Shown: positions 1-8,540, numbered from the stretch's first letter. The stretch: 64,000 bases of DNA from Kibdelosporangium philippinense (GCF_021390435.2 NZ_JAJVCN010000001.1:620001-684000), one strand, 5' to 3'. Translations and numbers: made by a program. The notes: generated by a model not told the origin, from the sequence alone.

Positions 1-78
1 CAGCAGGAAGCCGACGAGTTCTTCGGCACGGAAGATCGCATCGGCGACGGCGATCCTTGGGAGCGTGGTCGTGGCTGA
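1..78 (+). CDS. Antitoxin C-terminal end (partial, probable VapB)
   Basis: Only the last 25 codons are inside the window, ending in TGA at 76-78. The visible tail is acidic (FGTEDRIGDGDPW). It overlaps the start of a PIN-domain toxin gene by 8 bases, the usual antitoxin-toxin arrangement, and the assignment as antitoxin rests on that position rather than on a recognised domain. The DNA-binding half lies off the left edge. Confidence 0.55.
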   Translation, partial: QQEADEFFGTEDRIGDGDPWERGRG

Positions 79-475
79 GCGTCCTGAGTCAGGTGTCCTG
101 GACACCTGTGCTTACATCGATCTCGACCTGCTCGACCCGGCGCAGTTGCCTGCGATTCCGGAGATCTCTGCGATCACGATGGCGGAATTGCACCAGGGTG
201 TGGCTATGGCCAAAGACCCTGCGGTCAGGGCGGCGCGGACAGAGAAGCTTGGTGCAGCGATCGCCGATTTCGACCCGTTGCCTTTCGATCGCGACGCGGC
301 TACCCGGTACGGCACGTTGGTCGGACTCGCCTTAGCTGCGAACCGTGATCCCAAACCGCGACGGATGGACCTCATGATTGCTGCGATCGCATCAGCTCAC
401 GACTTGCCGCTCTACACGCGCAACGCTGATGACTTCAAGGGCCTGCAAGGCATGCTGACCGTAGTCGCCATCTGA
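71..475 (+). CDS. vapC: VapC-like PIN-domain ribonuclease toxin
   Basis: A 134-residue PIN-domain protein, normal length for VapC. Visible acidic residues match the family pattern: Asp11 in VLDTCAYID, Glu39 in ITMAELHQG, Asp100 in RRMDLMIAAIA and Asp120 in TRNADDF. PIN toxins are Mg2+-dependent RNases that cleave tRNA or rRNA when the antitoxin is degraded. GTG at 71 is chosen because GGGAG at 59-63 is correctly spaced from it; GTG at 65 is in frame but too close. Translation is probably coupled to the overlapping antitoxin gene. It is the leftmost cargo of the island and is followed by a strong hairpin and the first MBL gene fragment. Confidence 0.85.
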   Translation: MAERPESGVLDTCAYIDLDLLDPAQLPAIPEISAITMAELHQGVAMAKDPAVRAARTEKLGAAIADFDPLPFDRDAATRYGTLVGLALAANRDPKPRRMDLMIAAIASAHDLPLYTRNADDFKGLQGMLTVVAI

Positions 476-509
476 GTGCTTCGGCGAGCCTTCTCGCCGA
501 AGCACTCAG
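472..509. terminator. 17-bp perfect hairpin after vapC
   Basis: The arms 472-488 and 493-509 are exact reverse complements around a 4-base loop and include the vapC stop codon. There is no clear U-tract. It lies between the convergent vapC and MBL copy 1 ends and could stop transcription from both sides. Confidence 0.7.
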
Positions 510-519
510 CCCAAACGAC

Positions 520-711
520 CTACCAACCTCGGGAGCGCCATTCGTCGACGTGGGGCTTCTGCTCGCCCAGGGTCGAGTCGTCGCCGTGGCCTGGATAGAA
601 CCAGGTGTCGTCCGGGAGTGCATCGAACAGGCGCGAGGAGACGTCGTTGACCAACGACGTGAAATCCTCGGGAGAGTTGGTCTTGCCAACTCCACCAGGG
701 AACAGAGTATC
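520..711 (-). pseudogene. MBL-fold hydrolase 3' fragment, copy 1
   Basis: This encodes residues matching 163-225 of the intact MBL hydrolase at 17170-17847, starting at DTLFPGGVGKT and ending at DEWRSRGW plus TAG. The reading frame is open and most differences from the intact gene are silent. It lacks the THxHxDH metal site and has no start codon, so it cannot encode the enzyme. The homology stops abruptly at the GAT codon (709-711). Identical breakpoints occur in four further copies, so this is read as a duplicated target or attachment segment rather than a randomly decayed gene. Confidence 0.9.
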
Positions 712-726
712 TCCTCAGCGGTGAAC
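707..726 (-). other. Conserved breakpoint core, copy 1
   Basis: On the minus strand this reads GTTCACCGCTGAGGAGATAC. It matches the core beside copies 2, 3 and 5 at 18 of 20 positions. The first 15 bases are absent from the intact MBL gene, so they belong to whatever was joined to it. Candidate recombination or element end. Confidence 0.6.
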
Positions 727-736
727 AAACTTGTGA

Positions 737-2005
737 TTAGCGATGCCCGGTTTCCCAGAGGGCAGAGATGGGGAGGGACAGGAGCCGTTCTCCGAAGTTG
801 ACGCTGCCTCGCTTGCCTGTATGCAGCACGATGCCCTGACGGAACTGGTCACCGACCTGATCGCGTAATGCCGCGAGGCCCTGGAAGTCGTCGGCCGTGA
901 CTGTGTCTCGTGCCTTGGACTCGATTCCGACGATCTGGCCGTCCTCTCGCTCGAGGACTACGTCCACTTCTGCGCCGCCGCTGATTCGCCAGTGGTGGAG
1001 GCGGACCTGGGACTCGCTCCAGGTGGCCTGTTTGGCGAGTTCGTTGACGATGAATGTCTCGATAAGCGCGCCGCGCGCCGGAGCAACGGGCTTGGCGAGT
1101 GACTCCGCGGAAACGCCAAGCAGTGCGGTCGCCAGCCCGGTGTCGGTGAGATGCACTTTGGCGTGTTTCACTACCCTCGCGGTTGGGTTCCGTGACCAGG
1201 CTGGCAGCCTGTGAATCAGGAAAACTGCTTCCAGTAGTTCGAGGTACCGGTTCACAGTCGTGCGGTGCAGGCCGGTCTTGTTCGAGGTATGGACGCTGTT
1301 GTGTTCCTGCGCTGTGATGGAGGCGAGGTAGGACAAGAGCGTGGTGATGGCACTGGGCTCGTTGAGCCGTGTCATCTCCCGGATGTCTCGTTCCGCGATC
1401 GCGCGAACGTAACTGCGGAACCAGGTCCGGCGGGCTCTGGCACTGTGCATGAGAGCGGGCTCAGGGAATCCGCCCCGACAGACACGGTCGAAGTAGCCGG
1501 TCCGGTCCACTTGCGACGGTGTGAACTCCCGCAGTGAGCCCGGTTCGTCGAACGCGGTGTCGATGAACCGCTCGAACTTGCCCTCAAACTCACCTTGGGA
1601 GAAGGGCCAGACGTCGACGACGTCGCCGCGCCCCGCGAGCGACTCGGACAGACTGGGGGTAGACAAGAAGCGGGTCGACCCGGCGAGAACATACCGGCCC
1701 GCCCGTGGGTCCGCGTCGACCTCAGCCTTGATCGCTCTGACCAGCGGATCACCGGCCCGCTGGACCTCGTCGATGAGCCTTGGCTCGGTGCCGTTGCCGG
1801 CGAACCCGAGTGGGTCGCTGATCGCGGCCTGTAGCAGTTGCTCATCGTCCAGGTTGAGCAATGTGCCCCCAAGCAGAGCACGCACCGCATTGAGCAGAGT
1901 GGTCTTGCCCGCTTGCCTTGGCCCGTTGAGAATCACGACACGGAAGGTCGAGAGATACTCTTTGACCAGGTCACAGCATGCGCGGGGCAGGTCCGGCTCG
2001 GGCAT
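737..2005 (-). CDS. AAA ATPase with DUF4143 nuclease-like C-terminus (ATPase-1)
   Basis: About 422 residues. The N-terminal P-loop is GPRQAGKTT (28-36) and Walker B is RLIDEVQ (Asp79-Glu80). The C-terminus carries the DUF4143 domain with a PD-(D/E)XK-like pattern: EVDVVLERE followed by GIESKAR. Proteins of this family are widespread, are often in genomic islands, and have no settled function. ATG at 2005 is preferred over the upstream in-frame ATG at 2074 because it has a GAGG ribosome-binding site and because the extra residues would be encoded inside the repeat-bearing promoter. It sits directly beside MBL copy 1. A truncated relative lies at 9028-9150 and a diverged full-length one at 9254-10534. 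Confidence 0.85.
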   Translation of the reverse strand: MPEPDLPRACCDLVKEYLSTFRVVILNGPRQAGKTTLLNAVRALLGGTLLNLDDEQLLQAAISDPLGFAGNGTEPRLIDEVQRAGDPLVRAIKAEVDADPRAGRYVLAGSTRFLSTPSLSESLAGRGDVVDVWPFSQGEFEGKFERFIDTAFDEPGSLREFTPSQVDRTGYFDRVCRGGFPEPALMHSARARRTWFRSYVRAIAERDIREMTRLNEPSAITTLLSYLASITAQEHNSVHTSNKTGLHRTTVNRYLELLEAVFLIHRLPAWSRNPTARVVKHAKVHLTDTGLATALLGVSAESLAKPVAPARGALIETFIVNELAKQATWSESQVRLHHWRISGGAEVDVVLEREDGQIVGIESKARDTVTADDFQGLAALRDQVGDQFRQGIVLHTGKRGSVNFGERLLSLPISALWETGHR

Positions 2006-2060
2006 GACACCTCGGCGGTTCGTCGGATCGGCGAGTGGGAGAAGTGTACATCTCACAGTG

Positions 2061-2121
2061 AGTTGGACCGACATTCTGCGGTCAGTTGGACCGACATTCG
2101 ACAGAATGATCCACCGACATT
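2061..2121 (-). repeat. Tandem 23-bp repeat array upstream of ATPase-1
   Basis: The sequence agttggaccgacattc occurs at 2061-2076 and again at 2084-2099. A third, weaker copy keeps ccgacatt at 2114-2121. The ccgacatt cores start at 2068, 2091 and 2114, so both intervals are exactly 23 bp, about two helical turns. The array lies 56-116 bp upstream of the ATPase-1 start, where an operator would be. A resemblance to terminal repeats of IS21-like transposons cannot be excluded. Confidence 0.75.
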
Positions 2122-2142
2122 TTGTTGATCTTGATCAGTGAT

Positions 2143-2176
2143 CGGTTGCTTGGCGAGTGATCTCGCCAAGCAACCG
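2143..2176. terminator. 15-bp perfect hairpin beside MBL copy 2
   Basis: The arms 2143-2157 and 2162-2176 are exact reverse complements with a 4-base loop. It lies just downstream of the MBL copy 2 3' end. It occupies the same relative position as the hairpins beside the other copies but its sequence is unrelated to theirs. Confidence 0.6.
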
Positions 2177-2186
2177 CGAGGTCCCA

Positions 2187-2374
2187 CCAGCCGCAGGAGC
2201 GCCATTCGTCGATGTGCGGCTTCTGTTCGCCCAGTGTCGAGTCGTCGCCGTGGCCTGGGTAGAACCACGTGTCATCAGGCAGGGCATTGAACAACCGCGA
2301 AGACACGTCATCGATCAGCGACGTGAAGTTCTCGGGAGATGACGTCTTGCTACGCCGCCAGGGAACAGAGTATC
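2187..2374 (-). pseudogene. MBL-fold hydrolase 3' fragment, copy 2 (frameshifted)
   Basis: This is the most decayed copy. It has the DTLFPGG start and the FTSLIDDVSSRLFNALPDD block, but one base is missing around 2345-2352 (the VGKT region). The stop codon after the terminal GW is lost, so the frame runs on into the ATPase-1 promoter. Breakpoint and orientation are the same as in copy 1. The decay suggests this junction is older or unconstrained. Confidence 0.85.
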
Positions 2375-2389
2375 GCGTCAGCGGTGAAC
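2370..2389 (-). other. Conserved breakpoint core, copy 2
   Basis: The minus strand reads GTTCACCGCTGACGCGATAC, identical to the cores at copies 3 and 5. Similarity to those two copies continues another ~25 bp outward (2390-2415). Confidence 0.6.
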
Positions 2390-2691
2390 ACCTGTGCCGC
2401 GACACGTGGTCTGGTGGCGTCTTGCAGTGCTCCACCTGGCTCACGAGAGCGGTTCGGAGGCGACTCCGTGGACCCGCGAAGGCTGGGCTACACGTCCGGC
2501 GGCGCTCCGTACGCCATTACGAGGACGAACTCGACAACCACCCGTAGGTGAGCGCTTGTGAATGGTGGGGTTGACATGTCCGATGTTGCCAGCGGAAACG
2601 TCGAGCGCAGGGTGTCAGACGGTACAGTTCAACGTGCGTCAGAGTCGTCAACTTAGCCCGACCGGTGCGTCACGCGAGAGGAGCGCCGCTC
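2390..2691. other. Intergenic stretch before the Uma2 gene
   Basis: About 300 bp with no convincing gene. The first ~25 bp continue the similarity shared by the outer flanks of MBL copies 2, 3 and 5. The rest should contain the Uma2 promoter, but no -35/-10 pair stands out. Confidence 0.4.
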
Positions 2692-3348
2692 ATGAGTGTC
2701 GCAGCAGTGGCGCATTTCACGCTGCCAGACTCGCCTTACGCCATGTGGGTGCGTGACGAGCTTGCTGGTTACCTGCACCTGCCGAAGGACGGCACGCGTG
2801 TCGAGGTTGTCGGAGGAGAGATCGTCGTGTCGCCTGGCCCTTCCGTCGATCACAACGGGATGGTCAGGGATATCGAGCGCGGACTGTTCGCTGCGGAGTT
2901 GACCGATCCTGCCTTTGTCTGGCGTTCGGTGCAGACGACTGATCTCAACATGTTCGAGATAGGTGACGGCTACATCCCGAACTTGATCGTCATGGACGCT
3001 GAGGTCTTGGCGGAGGCGCGCGAGACAAAAGCCAAGCATTTGCTGCCGTATCAAGTGGAGCTTGTCGTCGAGGTCACTTCGCGGTCGAACGCTGCCAGTG
3101 ATCGGCAACCAGACCGAAAGCGCAAGGTCGGAACCAAGTGGAGCGGATACGCGCACGCGGGTATTCCGTATTATTTGCTTGTCGACCGTGATCCGAAGGC
3201 GTGCGTCACCGCGTTGTATGCGAATCCGGACACGCGAGCCGGAACCTACGTCGAGCTGCAGACCTGGGCTTTTGGCGAAACCATCCGCCTGCCGCGTCCG
3301 TTCGGCTTCGAGATTTCAACCGAGCAATGGGATCACTGGGACGACTAG
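2692..3348 (+). CDS. Uma2 (DUF820) family PD-(D/E)XK nuclease-like protein
   Basis: 218 residues. The Uma2 core is visible: RVEVVGGEIVVSP (about 36-48), VELVVEVTSRSN (122-133), then DRKRKVGTKWSGY and GIPYYLLVDRD (158-167). The family has a restriction-endonuclease-like fold and is very abundant in cyanobacteria and actinobacteria; its natural role is unknown. The usual acidic residue in the central PD strand is Asn here (YIPNLIV, Asn97), which may weaken catalysis. ATG at 2692 follows a GAGAGGAG ribosome-binding site with 8 bp spacing; the earlier GTG at 2665 is less likely. It is the only gene between MBL copies 2 and 3. Confidence 0.85.
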   Translation: MSVAAVAHFTLPDSPYAMWVRDELAGYLHLPKDGTRVEVVGGEIVVSPGPSVDHNGMVRDIERGLFAAELTDPAFVWRSVQTTDLNMFEIGDGYIPNLIVMDAEVLAEARETKAKHLLPYQVELVVEVTSRSNAASDRQPDRKRKVGTKWSGYAHAGIPYYLLVDRDPKACVTALYANPDTRAGTYVELQTWAFGETIRLPRPFGFEISTEQWDHWDD

Positions 3349-3378
3349 GTTACTGACGGCAGGGTCAGTACGGCTCGG

Positions 3379-3405
3379 CGAGGCCGCCTGGTTCAGACGG
3401 CCTCG
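3379..3405. terminator. Hairpin between the Uma2 gene and MBL copy 3
   Basis: The 8-bp arms cgaggccg (3379-3386) and cggcctcg (3398-3405) flank an 11-base loop. It separates the convergent Uma2 gene and MBL copy 3 ends. Confidence 0.55.
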
Positions 3406-3421
3406 TGCAGGAACGTCTCAT

Positions 3422-3612
3422 TCACCAGCCGCGTTCACGCCATTCGTCGATGTGTGGCTTCTGTTCGCCGAGCGTCGAGTCGTCACCATGGCCCGGGTAG
3501 AACCAGGTGTCGTCGGGTAGAACGTCGAACAGCCGCGACTTCACGTCATTGATCAGCGAAGTGAAGTTCTCGGGTGAAGCCGTTTTTCCCACGCCGCCGG
3601 GAACAGCGTATC
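3422..3612 (-). pseudogene. MBL-fold hydrolase 3' fragment, copy 3
   Basis: Open frame from DTLFPGGVGKT to the terminal RERGW and TGA, corresponding to residues 163-225 of the intact enzyme. It is especially close to copy 5, because both belong to a larger duplicated segment that also includes the neighbouring oxygenase gene. Confidence 0.9.
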
Positions 3613-3627
3613 GCGTCAGCGGTGAAC
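3608..3627 (-). other. Conserved breakpoint core, copy 3
   Basis: The minus strand reads GTTCACCGCTGACGCGATAC, identical to copies 2 and 5. It marks the point where the MBL similarity ends. Confidence 0.6.
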
Positions 3628-3754
3628 ATATTGCCGCGACGCGGTCATGGCGACTCGTGAGGTACCTGTGACCGGCATGAGCAGGGAAGACCTTCGGCGA
3701 TCGCGGTAGATGAGACCGTCTGGACGATCATGCACCCGTTTCTGCTCCGTCACC

Positions 3755-6049
3755 TTACGTTCGCGTTGATGCGTCACCCCACCTCGACGTCAGCCATGCC
3801 AGGTCGGTCAAGGCCTTGTGCCGCGTGTTCCTGGCGCGCGTGAATAGCTCGTCGGTTTTGGTCAGCACCAGAGTGTATGGCCGCCCTTGCCGCCGGGTCT
3901 GGTGCCGCACGGGCAGGCCCGCCGAGTCGATCTGGGCGTGCACATGCCGACGTCCGTCTTTCGCCAGCGGCCACTCGAAGATCCGCTGCGACCGGGAGCC
4001 GAGAAACGTTCCCAAGGTGTCACAGAGGCTGCACCCGCACCCGGTCCAGTCGATCGACCAGTCGTCTTCGTCACGCAGTGGCCGCGCGACGATGGTGCCG
4101 AGCCGCTGCGCGCAGTCCTGCGCGACCGCGTCGAGCCCGGTCGCCCGCCGTGCTTCCGCCAGACGCAGCGCTGGCATCAGGCACTCCAGTATGTTGTCCC
4201 CGCATTCGCGCAGTGCTTCCGTGATCTCGTCGCATAGCTTGTCGTCGGCCGCCTCCAGCAGCCGCACCAACGGCGAGCTCAGCATCTCCAGCTGCGGCTG
4301 GCGGACCTCGCTTCGCGCGGTGGTAGTCCAGAGCCGGAGCTGGCTCCCCATCCAGCGCCAGGCTCCGGCGGCCAGGAGCCGCGCCACCTCCGGCCTCCCG
4401 GTGGCACGCAGTGCCTCACACAGCCCTGGCAGCGTGTTGTCGATCCACTCTGACAAGTCGGTTCCGAGGTGGTGTCGCGGCCGGAACCATCCGTCGATGA
4501 CGCTTCGTGTCCAGTTATCGCCGTACTGCCCGGCCGCTGCCGCCAAGCCGCCCGCATGCTCCTGTGTGACTGTCCCCACCCGGAACGGTTCCAGCAGCAT
4601 CGCCGCTGTTCTGGCGGCGTCCAGGCCTGCTGCCACGTCCAGGGCCGCATCGAGCAGTCCCGGCTGGGCTCCTGTCTTTTTCCAGAATGGCGCGAGTGAT
4701 TCCGCTGCGGCACGTGCGCTGTCCAGGTCTCCGGCGTCGATGCGGTCTCGGAGCTTGTGGAGAGCCCAGTGCGCTCCGGCTTCGGCGCGCGCCGCGAACG
4801 CCCTGTCCTTCGGCCACACGACAACCGCGGCCCGCCGGTACCAGCGGTCCAGCGTGTTGCCGTAGTTGCCCATATAGCCCTCGTACTCGGACTGGTAGGG
4901 CTCCAGGTTCGCGCTCGGGGTGGTGGCACACACTTCGTAGTCAGGGACGTGCAGCGAGATCGGCTCGCCGCCGGTGCCGTCCGGGCTGGTCCACCAGCCG
5001 AGGGTGATCTCGTCGTCGATCAGCTCGTTGAGCTGAAAGTCGTCAGGATCCTCGCCCGGGTCGCGGTGACCCTCATCCTCATCCTCGTCTTCATAGGAGT
5101 CGTAGTCGTCCCATGGGTCGCTGTCGGATGGCAGGGCGTCCCAGGTCTCCTTCACCTCGGCGAGTGCCAGCACCGCCTCGCACCCGGCCTGCCCTGCTGC
5201 GGCGCGCACCAGCGCGGCTCGCTGGGCGTCGGTGCCTTTGAGCCGGTGCCAGTTCAGGCCCCGCTGGGTGTACTCGTGGTCGAGCAGGAAGACCAGCCGG
5301 TTCGGCGGACTGAGGTCGCGGCCTCCGTATCGAGGGGTGGCCGGCGTGGTGAAGTGCTCGGTCAGGCAGCGCGCCAGTTCGGTGGCGGGGCCAATCTCGG
5401 GGGCCGGGTTCTCGGTGCTGGAGAGCAGATTGAACGTGAGCGTCACCCGATACCCGGACCTGACAGGGGTGACCTGGTGACGACAGTCAGCGTAGAACGC
5501 GACAAAGGTCAGCTCCTCCTTTGACGCTCGGTAGGAGATGCTCTTCCCCGCGTGGTCGATGACCAGTTCACCACCGGTGTGCGCCGAAGGCAGGGACACG
5601 ACCAGCGTGCCTACCATCGTGTCGTCTTTCTCCGAGTCCTGGTGAGGGAGAAAGAACTGCCCCTTGCCGTATATCAGCATCGAGTGCAGCTCGGCCCGCA
5701 GGCATGAGGTCTGCGGGAGTCCGAGCTCGTCACGAAAGTGTTCCAGCGCGCGGTGCATCAGCGCTGTCCAGCCGGGTCCGCCGAGTGTGATCTGATCCGG
5801 AGTGAGCTCCCACGTGTCGCGGACATCGGTGTCGGTCAGCGTCTTCTCTCCTCGCCCGAACATCGCCGACCGAGCCACTGCGATCAGTTTCTTCGCCAGA
5901 GGTGCACGGACCGGAAGGCTGACAGGTCCGACGCCGGACACCTCAAGCTGGAGCAGATGCGCCGGTGCCAGCAGTTGAGCACTGACCGACCCGGTCGGCT
6001 CGGAATCGTCGAGTAGCCGCGCCAGCCGTTCCCGTGCCGTCTTCGCCAT
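3755..6049 (-). CDS. 2OG-Fe(II) oxygenase with long C-terminal extension (oxygenase-1)
   Basis: 764 residues. Residues ~115-210 form a prolyl-4-hydroxylase-like double-stranded beta-helix with the full metal and cofactor set: His136 and Asp138 in PHQDSE, His191 in CRHQVTP, and Arg201 in GYRVTL for 2-oxoglutarate. A very acidic linker (DDYDSYEDEDEDE, roughly 315-330) leads into ~430 residues I do not recognise, rich in Ala/Leu helices. The substrate is unknown. ATG at 6049 follows GAGGAC 5 bp upstream. A close paralogue lies at 12406-14673, with identical positions for all four catalytic residues. The gene is convergent with nothing; its 3' end faces MBL copy 3. Confidence 0.8.
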   Translation of the reverse strand: MAKTARERLARLLDDSEPTGSVSAQLLAPAHLLQLEVSGVGPVSLPVRAPLAKKLIAVARSAMFGRGEKTLTDTDVRDTWELTPDQITLGGPGWTALMHRALEHFRDELGLPQTSCLRAELHSMLIYGKGQFFLPHQDSEKDDTMVGTLVVSLPSAHTGGELVIDHAGKSISYRASKEELTFVAFYADCRHQVTPVRSGYRVTLTFNLLSSTENPAPEIGPATELARCLTEHFTTPATPRYGGRDLSPPNRLVFLLDHEYTQRGLNWHRLKGTDAQRAALVRAAAGQAGCEAVLALAEVKETWDALPSDSDPWDDYDSYEDEDEDEGHRDPGEDPDDFQLNELIDDEITLGWWTSPDGTGGEPISLHVPDYEVCATTPSANLEPYQSEYEGYMGNYGNTLDRWYRRAAVVVWPKDRAFAARAEAGAHWALHKLRDRIDAGDLDSARAAAESLAPFWKKTGAQPGLLDAALDVAAGLDAARTAAMLLEPFRVGTVTQEHAGGLAAAAGQYGDNWTRSVIDGWFRPRHHLGTDLSEWIDNTLPGLCEALRATGRPEVARLLAAGAWRWMGSQLRLWTTTARSEVRQPQLEMLSSPLVRLLEAADDKLCDEITEALRECGDNILECLMPALRLAEARRATGLDAVAQDCAQRLGTIVARPLRDEDDWSIDWTGCGCSLCDTLGTFLGSRSQRIFEWPLAKDGRRHVHAQIDSAGLPVRHQTRRQGRPYTLVLTKTDELFTRARNTRHKALTDLAWLTSRWGDASTRT

Positions 6050-6274
6050 ATGTCCTCGCTCGCGCTCGCCATCTCCTCTTGCGGTCAGACTGTAGTGGCG
6101 GCGACGGGAATGCAGACGGCGACCGTTCGTCGGCCCACCTGTCTGTCTACAGTAGACCAGATCTAGCTCGGCGAGGCCGCGCCGAAGACGTGATCGTCCA
6201 TGAGTGCGACGTGGTGATAGTGCCCTGGCTCGGGGCTTTCCGAAGTGGCGAGGCCGGTTGCCTATGCTTCGGCG

Positions 6275-6371
6275 ATGCCCGTGTCTCGGAAACGTAAGAA
6301 GAAGCCTGGCAAGTCTGGTCGGTCCCGGGCAGCGGCCCGGGTGGAGCCGCGCGGATCTCGTGCTGATCTAA
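6275..6371 (+). pseudogene. 5' end of a gene split by an IS5-family insertion
   Basis: The frame begins MPVSRKRKKKPGKSGRSR, a lysine/arginine-rich start, and runs into the left end of the insertion sequence. If the IS and one copy of the TAA duplication are removed, this frame joins exactly in phase with the coding sequence at 7312-8540 (GAT CTA AGA GAG CCT). The two pieces are therefore one interrupted gene. Confidence 0.75.
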
Positions 6372-7308
6372 GAGGGCATCTGATCTTGGTTGGGGCGATA
6401 TGTCTGTGTCGGGTGACGGCTGATACCTTGATCAACTTGTGGGGTCCCGGCGTGCGTACCGCAGCGACTTGTCCGATGCTCGCTGGGCGTTGATCGAGCC
6501 AACGCTGACGGCGTGGCGTGCTGCCCGGCGTGGGCCGGGAACCGTGATGCGCGTGCATGACTTGCGGGAGATCGTGAACGCGATCCTGTACGTGTGCCGG
6601 ACCGGGATCGCCTGGGAGTATCTGCCGCACGACTTCCCGCCCTGCAAGACGGTTTATGACTACTACGCCAAGTGGGAAGCCGATGGCACAACGGAAACGC
6701 TGCATGACCTGTTGCGTGACCAAGTCCGCGTCGCGAAAGGCCGCGCTGCTGCCCCGACGGCGGCGATCATCGACTCGCAGAGCGTGAAAACCTCCTGCAA
6801 TGTCAGCGAATCCAGTCAGGGTATCGACGCGGGCAAGAAGATCAAGGGCCGCAAACGGCACATCGCCACCGATGTGCTCGGCCTGCTGCTGGCGGTAATC
6901 GTGACCGCGGCGTCGGTGCAGGATTCCGCTGGCGGGCAACAGGTTCTCGATCATCTCGCCGCTGCGCATCCGACCGTGTCGGCGGCATGGGTGGACGGTG
7001 GCTACAACAACACAGTCATCCGTCATGGAGCCCAGCGGGGTATCCGGGTTGAGGTCGTCAAACGCCCTTCTGCCAAGGGATTCCACGTGTTGCCCCGGCG
7101 GTGGGTAGTGGAGCGCAGTCTGGGCTGGCTGATGCAACACCGCCGACTCGCGCGCGACTACGAAGCCCTGCCCCAGCGGTCGCGCACGATGGTCCACTGG
7201 GCGATGACTAACATAATGAGCCGCACCCTGACCGGGGAATCCACCCAAACCTGGCGAAACGATCCACCCAAAGCAGACATTCTTGCCTAACTAAGATCAG
7301 ATGCCCTC
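6372..7308 (+). mobile_element. IS5-family insertion sequence, 937 bp, complete
   Basis: The termini are inverted repeats: gagggcatctgatctt at 6372-6387 and its reverse complement at 7293-7308, with further matches inward (about 18 of 20). TAA is duplicated directly outside both ends (6369-6371 and 7309-7311), which fits the short T(N)A-type target of IS5-group elements. One transposase gene fills most of the element. The intact ends and target duplication indicate a recent insertion. Confidence 0.92.
6439..7290 (+). CDS. IS5-family DDE transposase
   Basis: 283 residues. The N-terminus has the typical YRSDLSDARWALIEP opening and a DUF4096-like helical region. The DDE triad is visible: Asp in AAIIDSQSVK, Asp in AWVDGGYNN, and Glu in RRWVVERSLGWL. 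The gene is full length and in a single frame, so it may be active. GTG at 6439 is taken as the start. Confidence 0.92.
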   Translation: MGSRRAYRSDLSDARWALIEPTLTAWRAARRGPGTVMRVHDLREIVNAILYVCRTGIAWEYLPHDFPPCKTVYDYYAKWEADGTTETLHDLLRDQVRVAKGRAAAPTAAIIDSQSVKTSCNVSESSQGIDAGKKIKGRKRHIATDVLGLLLAVIVTAASVQDSAGGQQVLDHLAAAHPTVSAAWVDGGYNNTVIRHGAQRGIRVEVVKRPSAKGFHVLPRRWVVERSLGWLMQHRRLARDYEALPQRSRTMVHWAMTNIMSRTLTGESTQTWRNDPPKADILA

Positions 7309-7311
7309 TAA

Positions 7312-8540
7312 GAGAGCCTGATCGCCGTGAGCTCGCGGATGCGTGGCGAGGTTTGGCCGCCTACCGAGAGCAGGTCAAAACGCGGCGGGCGTCACGTGCC
7401 GCTGAGATGGCAGCGGATCTGGTCGCGGACCTCGTGGCGGTGGTGGCGAGTCAGCCGGACATGATCTTGGAAGACGCGGTGTGTCTGCGGCTGGGGACGC
7501 TGTTGGGCGAGGAGGAGCAGACTCCGGTCGATGACCGACTGGGCCCGCATGATTTGGCCGATGCCATGGTGGCGGCTGCCGTAGCCGCGGTGGAGACGAC
7601 TACAGGAGAGGCGGACGCGTGGCGCGCTCCGTGGCGGGTGCTCACCGCAGTAGCCGGTATTCTGCCGTACCCGCACAGCGAGGTCGCGGTCGACGCGATC
7701 GCTCGGTTGCGGGATACGGCGGGCGGGCGGGTGTTGCCTGCCGCGCCGCCCGGTCCGGTGGCGACCGGGACAGTGCTGTGGAGCCGTGACCGGTATGGCA
7801 GCCGGTTTGCCGTCGCCGCGCCGATCACCACTGTGGACCAGCAGGTGCGCTGGTACTTGTGGGATATCGATGCCTGCGGACATCAGGCGTTCACCGTGCA
7901 CAGTGGCTTCTACCCGACGCCGGACGCGGCGTTGAGTGCATGGCAGGCTGGGGTCGGCCAGATCGCCGCGGCGGATACGGAATTGGCTCAGGTGGATGAC
8001 CCGTGGCTGTTGGCCGAACTGCTACCCGCCGAGGAGGGACTACTGCGTTCCGGCGGGGAAAGCGTAGAGCAGTTCGCTGAGTACCATCGCAGCAAGCGTT
8101 TGGGCGAGGCTGTGAAGCAGGCGGTGCGACCGCAGGGAACCCGGCCCGGTGGCGGTTTGAACGCGGCCACCGCAGCGGTCGAGTTCGCTGGATGGCTGCG
8201 TGGCCGCGACGCCGACCGGCAGGAGTTACCGGAGGACATGGACGAACTGGTCACAGAACTGGCCGACTCCTGGTGTATCAACGGCATCGACGCGGTATTC
8301 GCAACGTGTTCTCCGCACCGGGTTGCCCTGTGCGTGCTGCACATCCGTGGCTACTACATCGAGGAGTTCGCCGACCAACTGGTTGCTCTGCTACCCGAGT
8401 GGACCCGCTGGCTGGCCGCGCGCAACGCCACCCCACCAGAGTTGGCCGATCGCTGCGTGCCCTACGCAGAGGGGAAACCGCACTCCCAGGTCGAGGTGGA
8501 TGACATCGGACCCGACTACCTCGCTCGTGTCACCGAATAG
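7312..8540 (+). pseudogene. 3' part of IS-interrupted gene, unknown function
   Basis: About 409 codons continue the frame begun at 6275-6371. The reconstructed protein is ~440 residues. It has a basic N-terminus, a helical region with REQVKTRRASRAAEM, a central part with GTVLWSRDRYGSRFAVAAPI and WYLWDIDACGHQAF, and a C-terminal helical domain (DELVTELADSWCINGIDAVFATC). I do not recognise a family. A shortened protein could still start at TTG 7353 or at an internal ATG, but the original start is separated by the IS. The gene lies between oxygenase-1 and the third repeat array. Confidence 0.7.

Larger units (their letters stand above)
3422..6195. repeat. Segmental duplication, copy A (pairs with 12054-14955)
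   Basis: MBL copy 3, ~140 bp of spacer, the whole oxygenase gene and ~150 bp of its upstream region are repeated at 12054-14955 in the same order and orientation. The similarity covers non-coding DNA on both sides of the gene, including a shared upstream palindrome (ctgtctacagtagacca here, ctgtccacagtggacca there). The unit is therefore a module, not just a paralogous gene. The right boundary is approximate. Confidence 0.8.

Noticed and set aside
435..728. MBL fragment copy 1 and its flank as an independent small gene
   Set aside because: The best minus-strand frame there (MFTAEEILC...) is out of frame with the MBL similarity and has no family. The similarity is better read as a tail fragment.
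2053..2128. Start of ATPase-1 at ATG 2074
   Set aside because: It would place coding sequence over the 23-bp repeats and has no ribosome-binding site. ATG 2005 has GAGG and begins just before the conserved domain.
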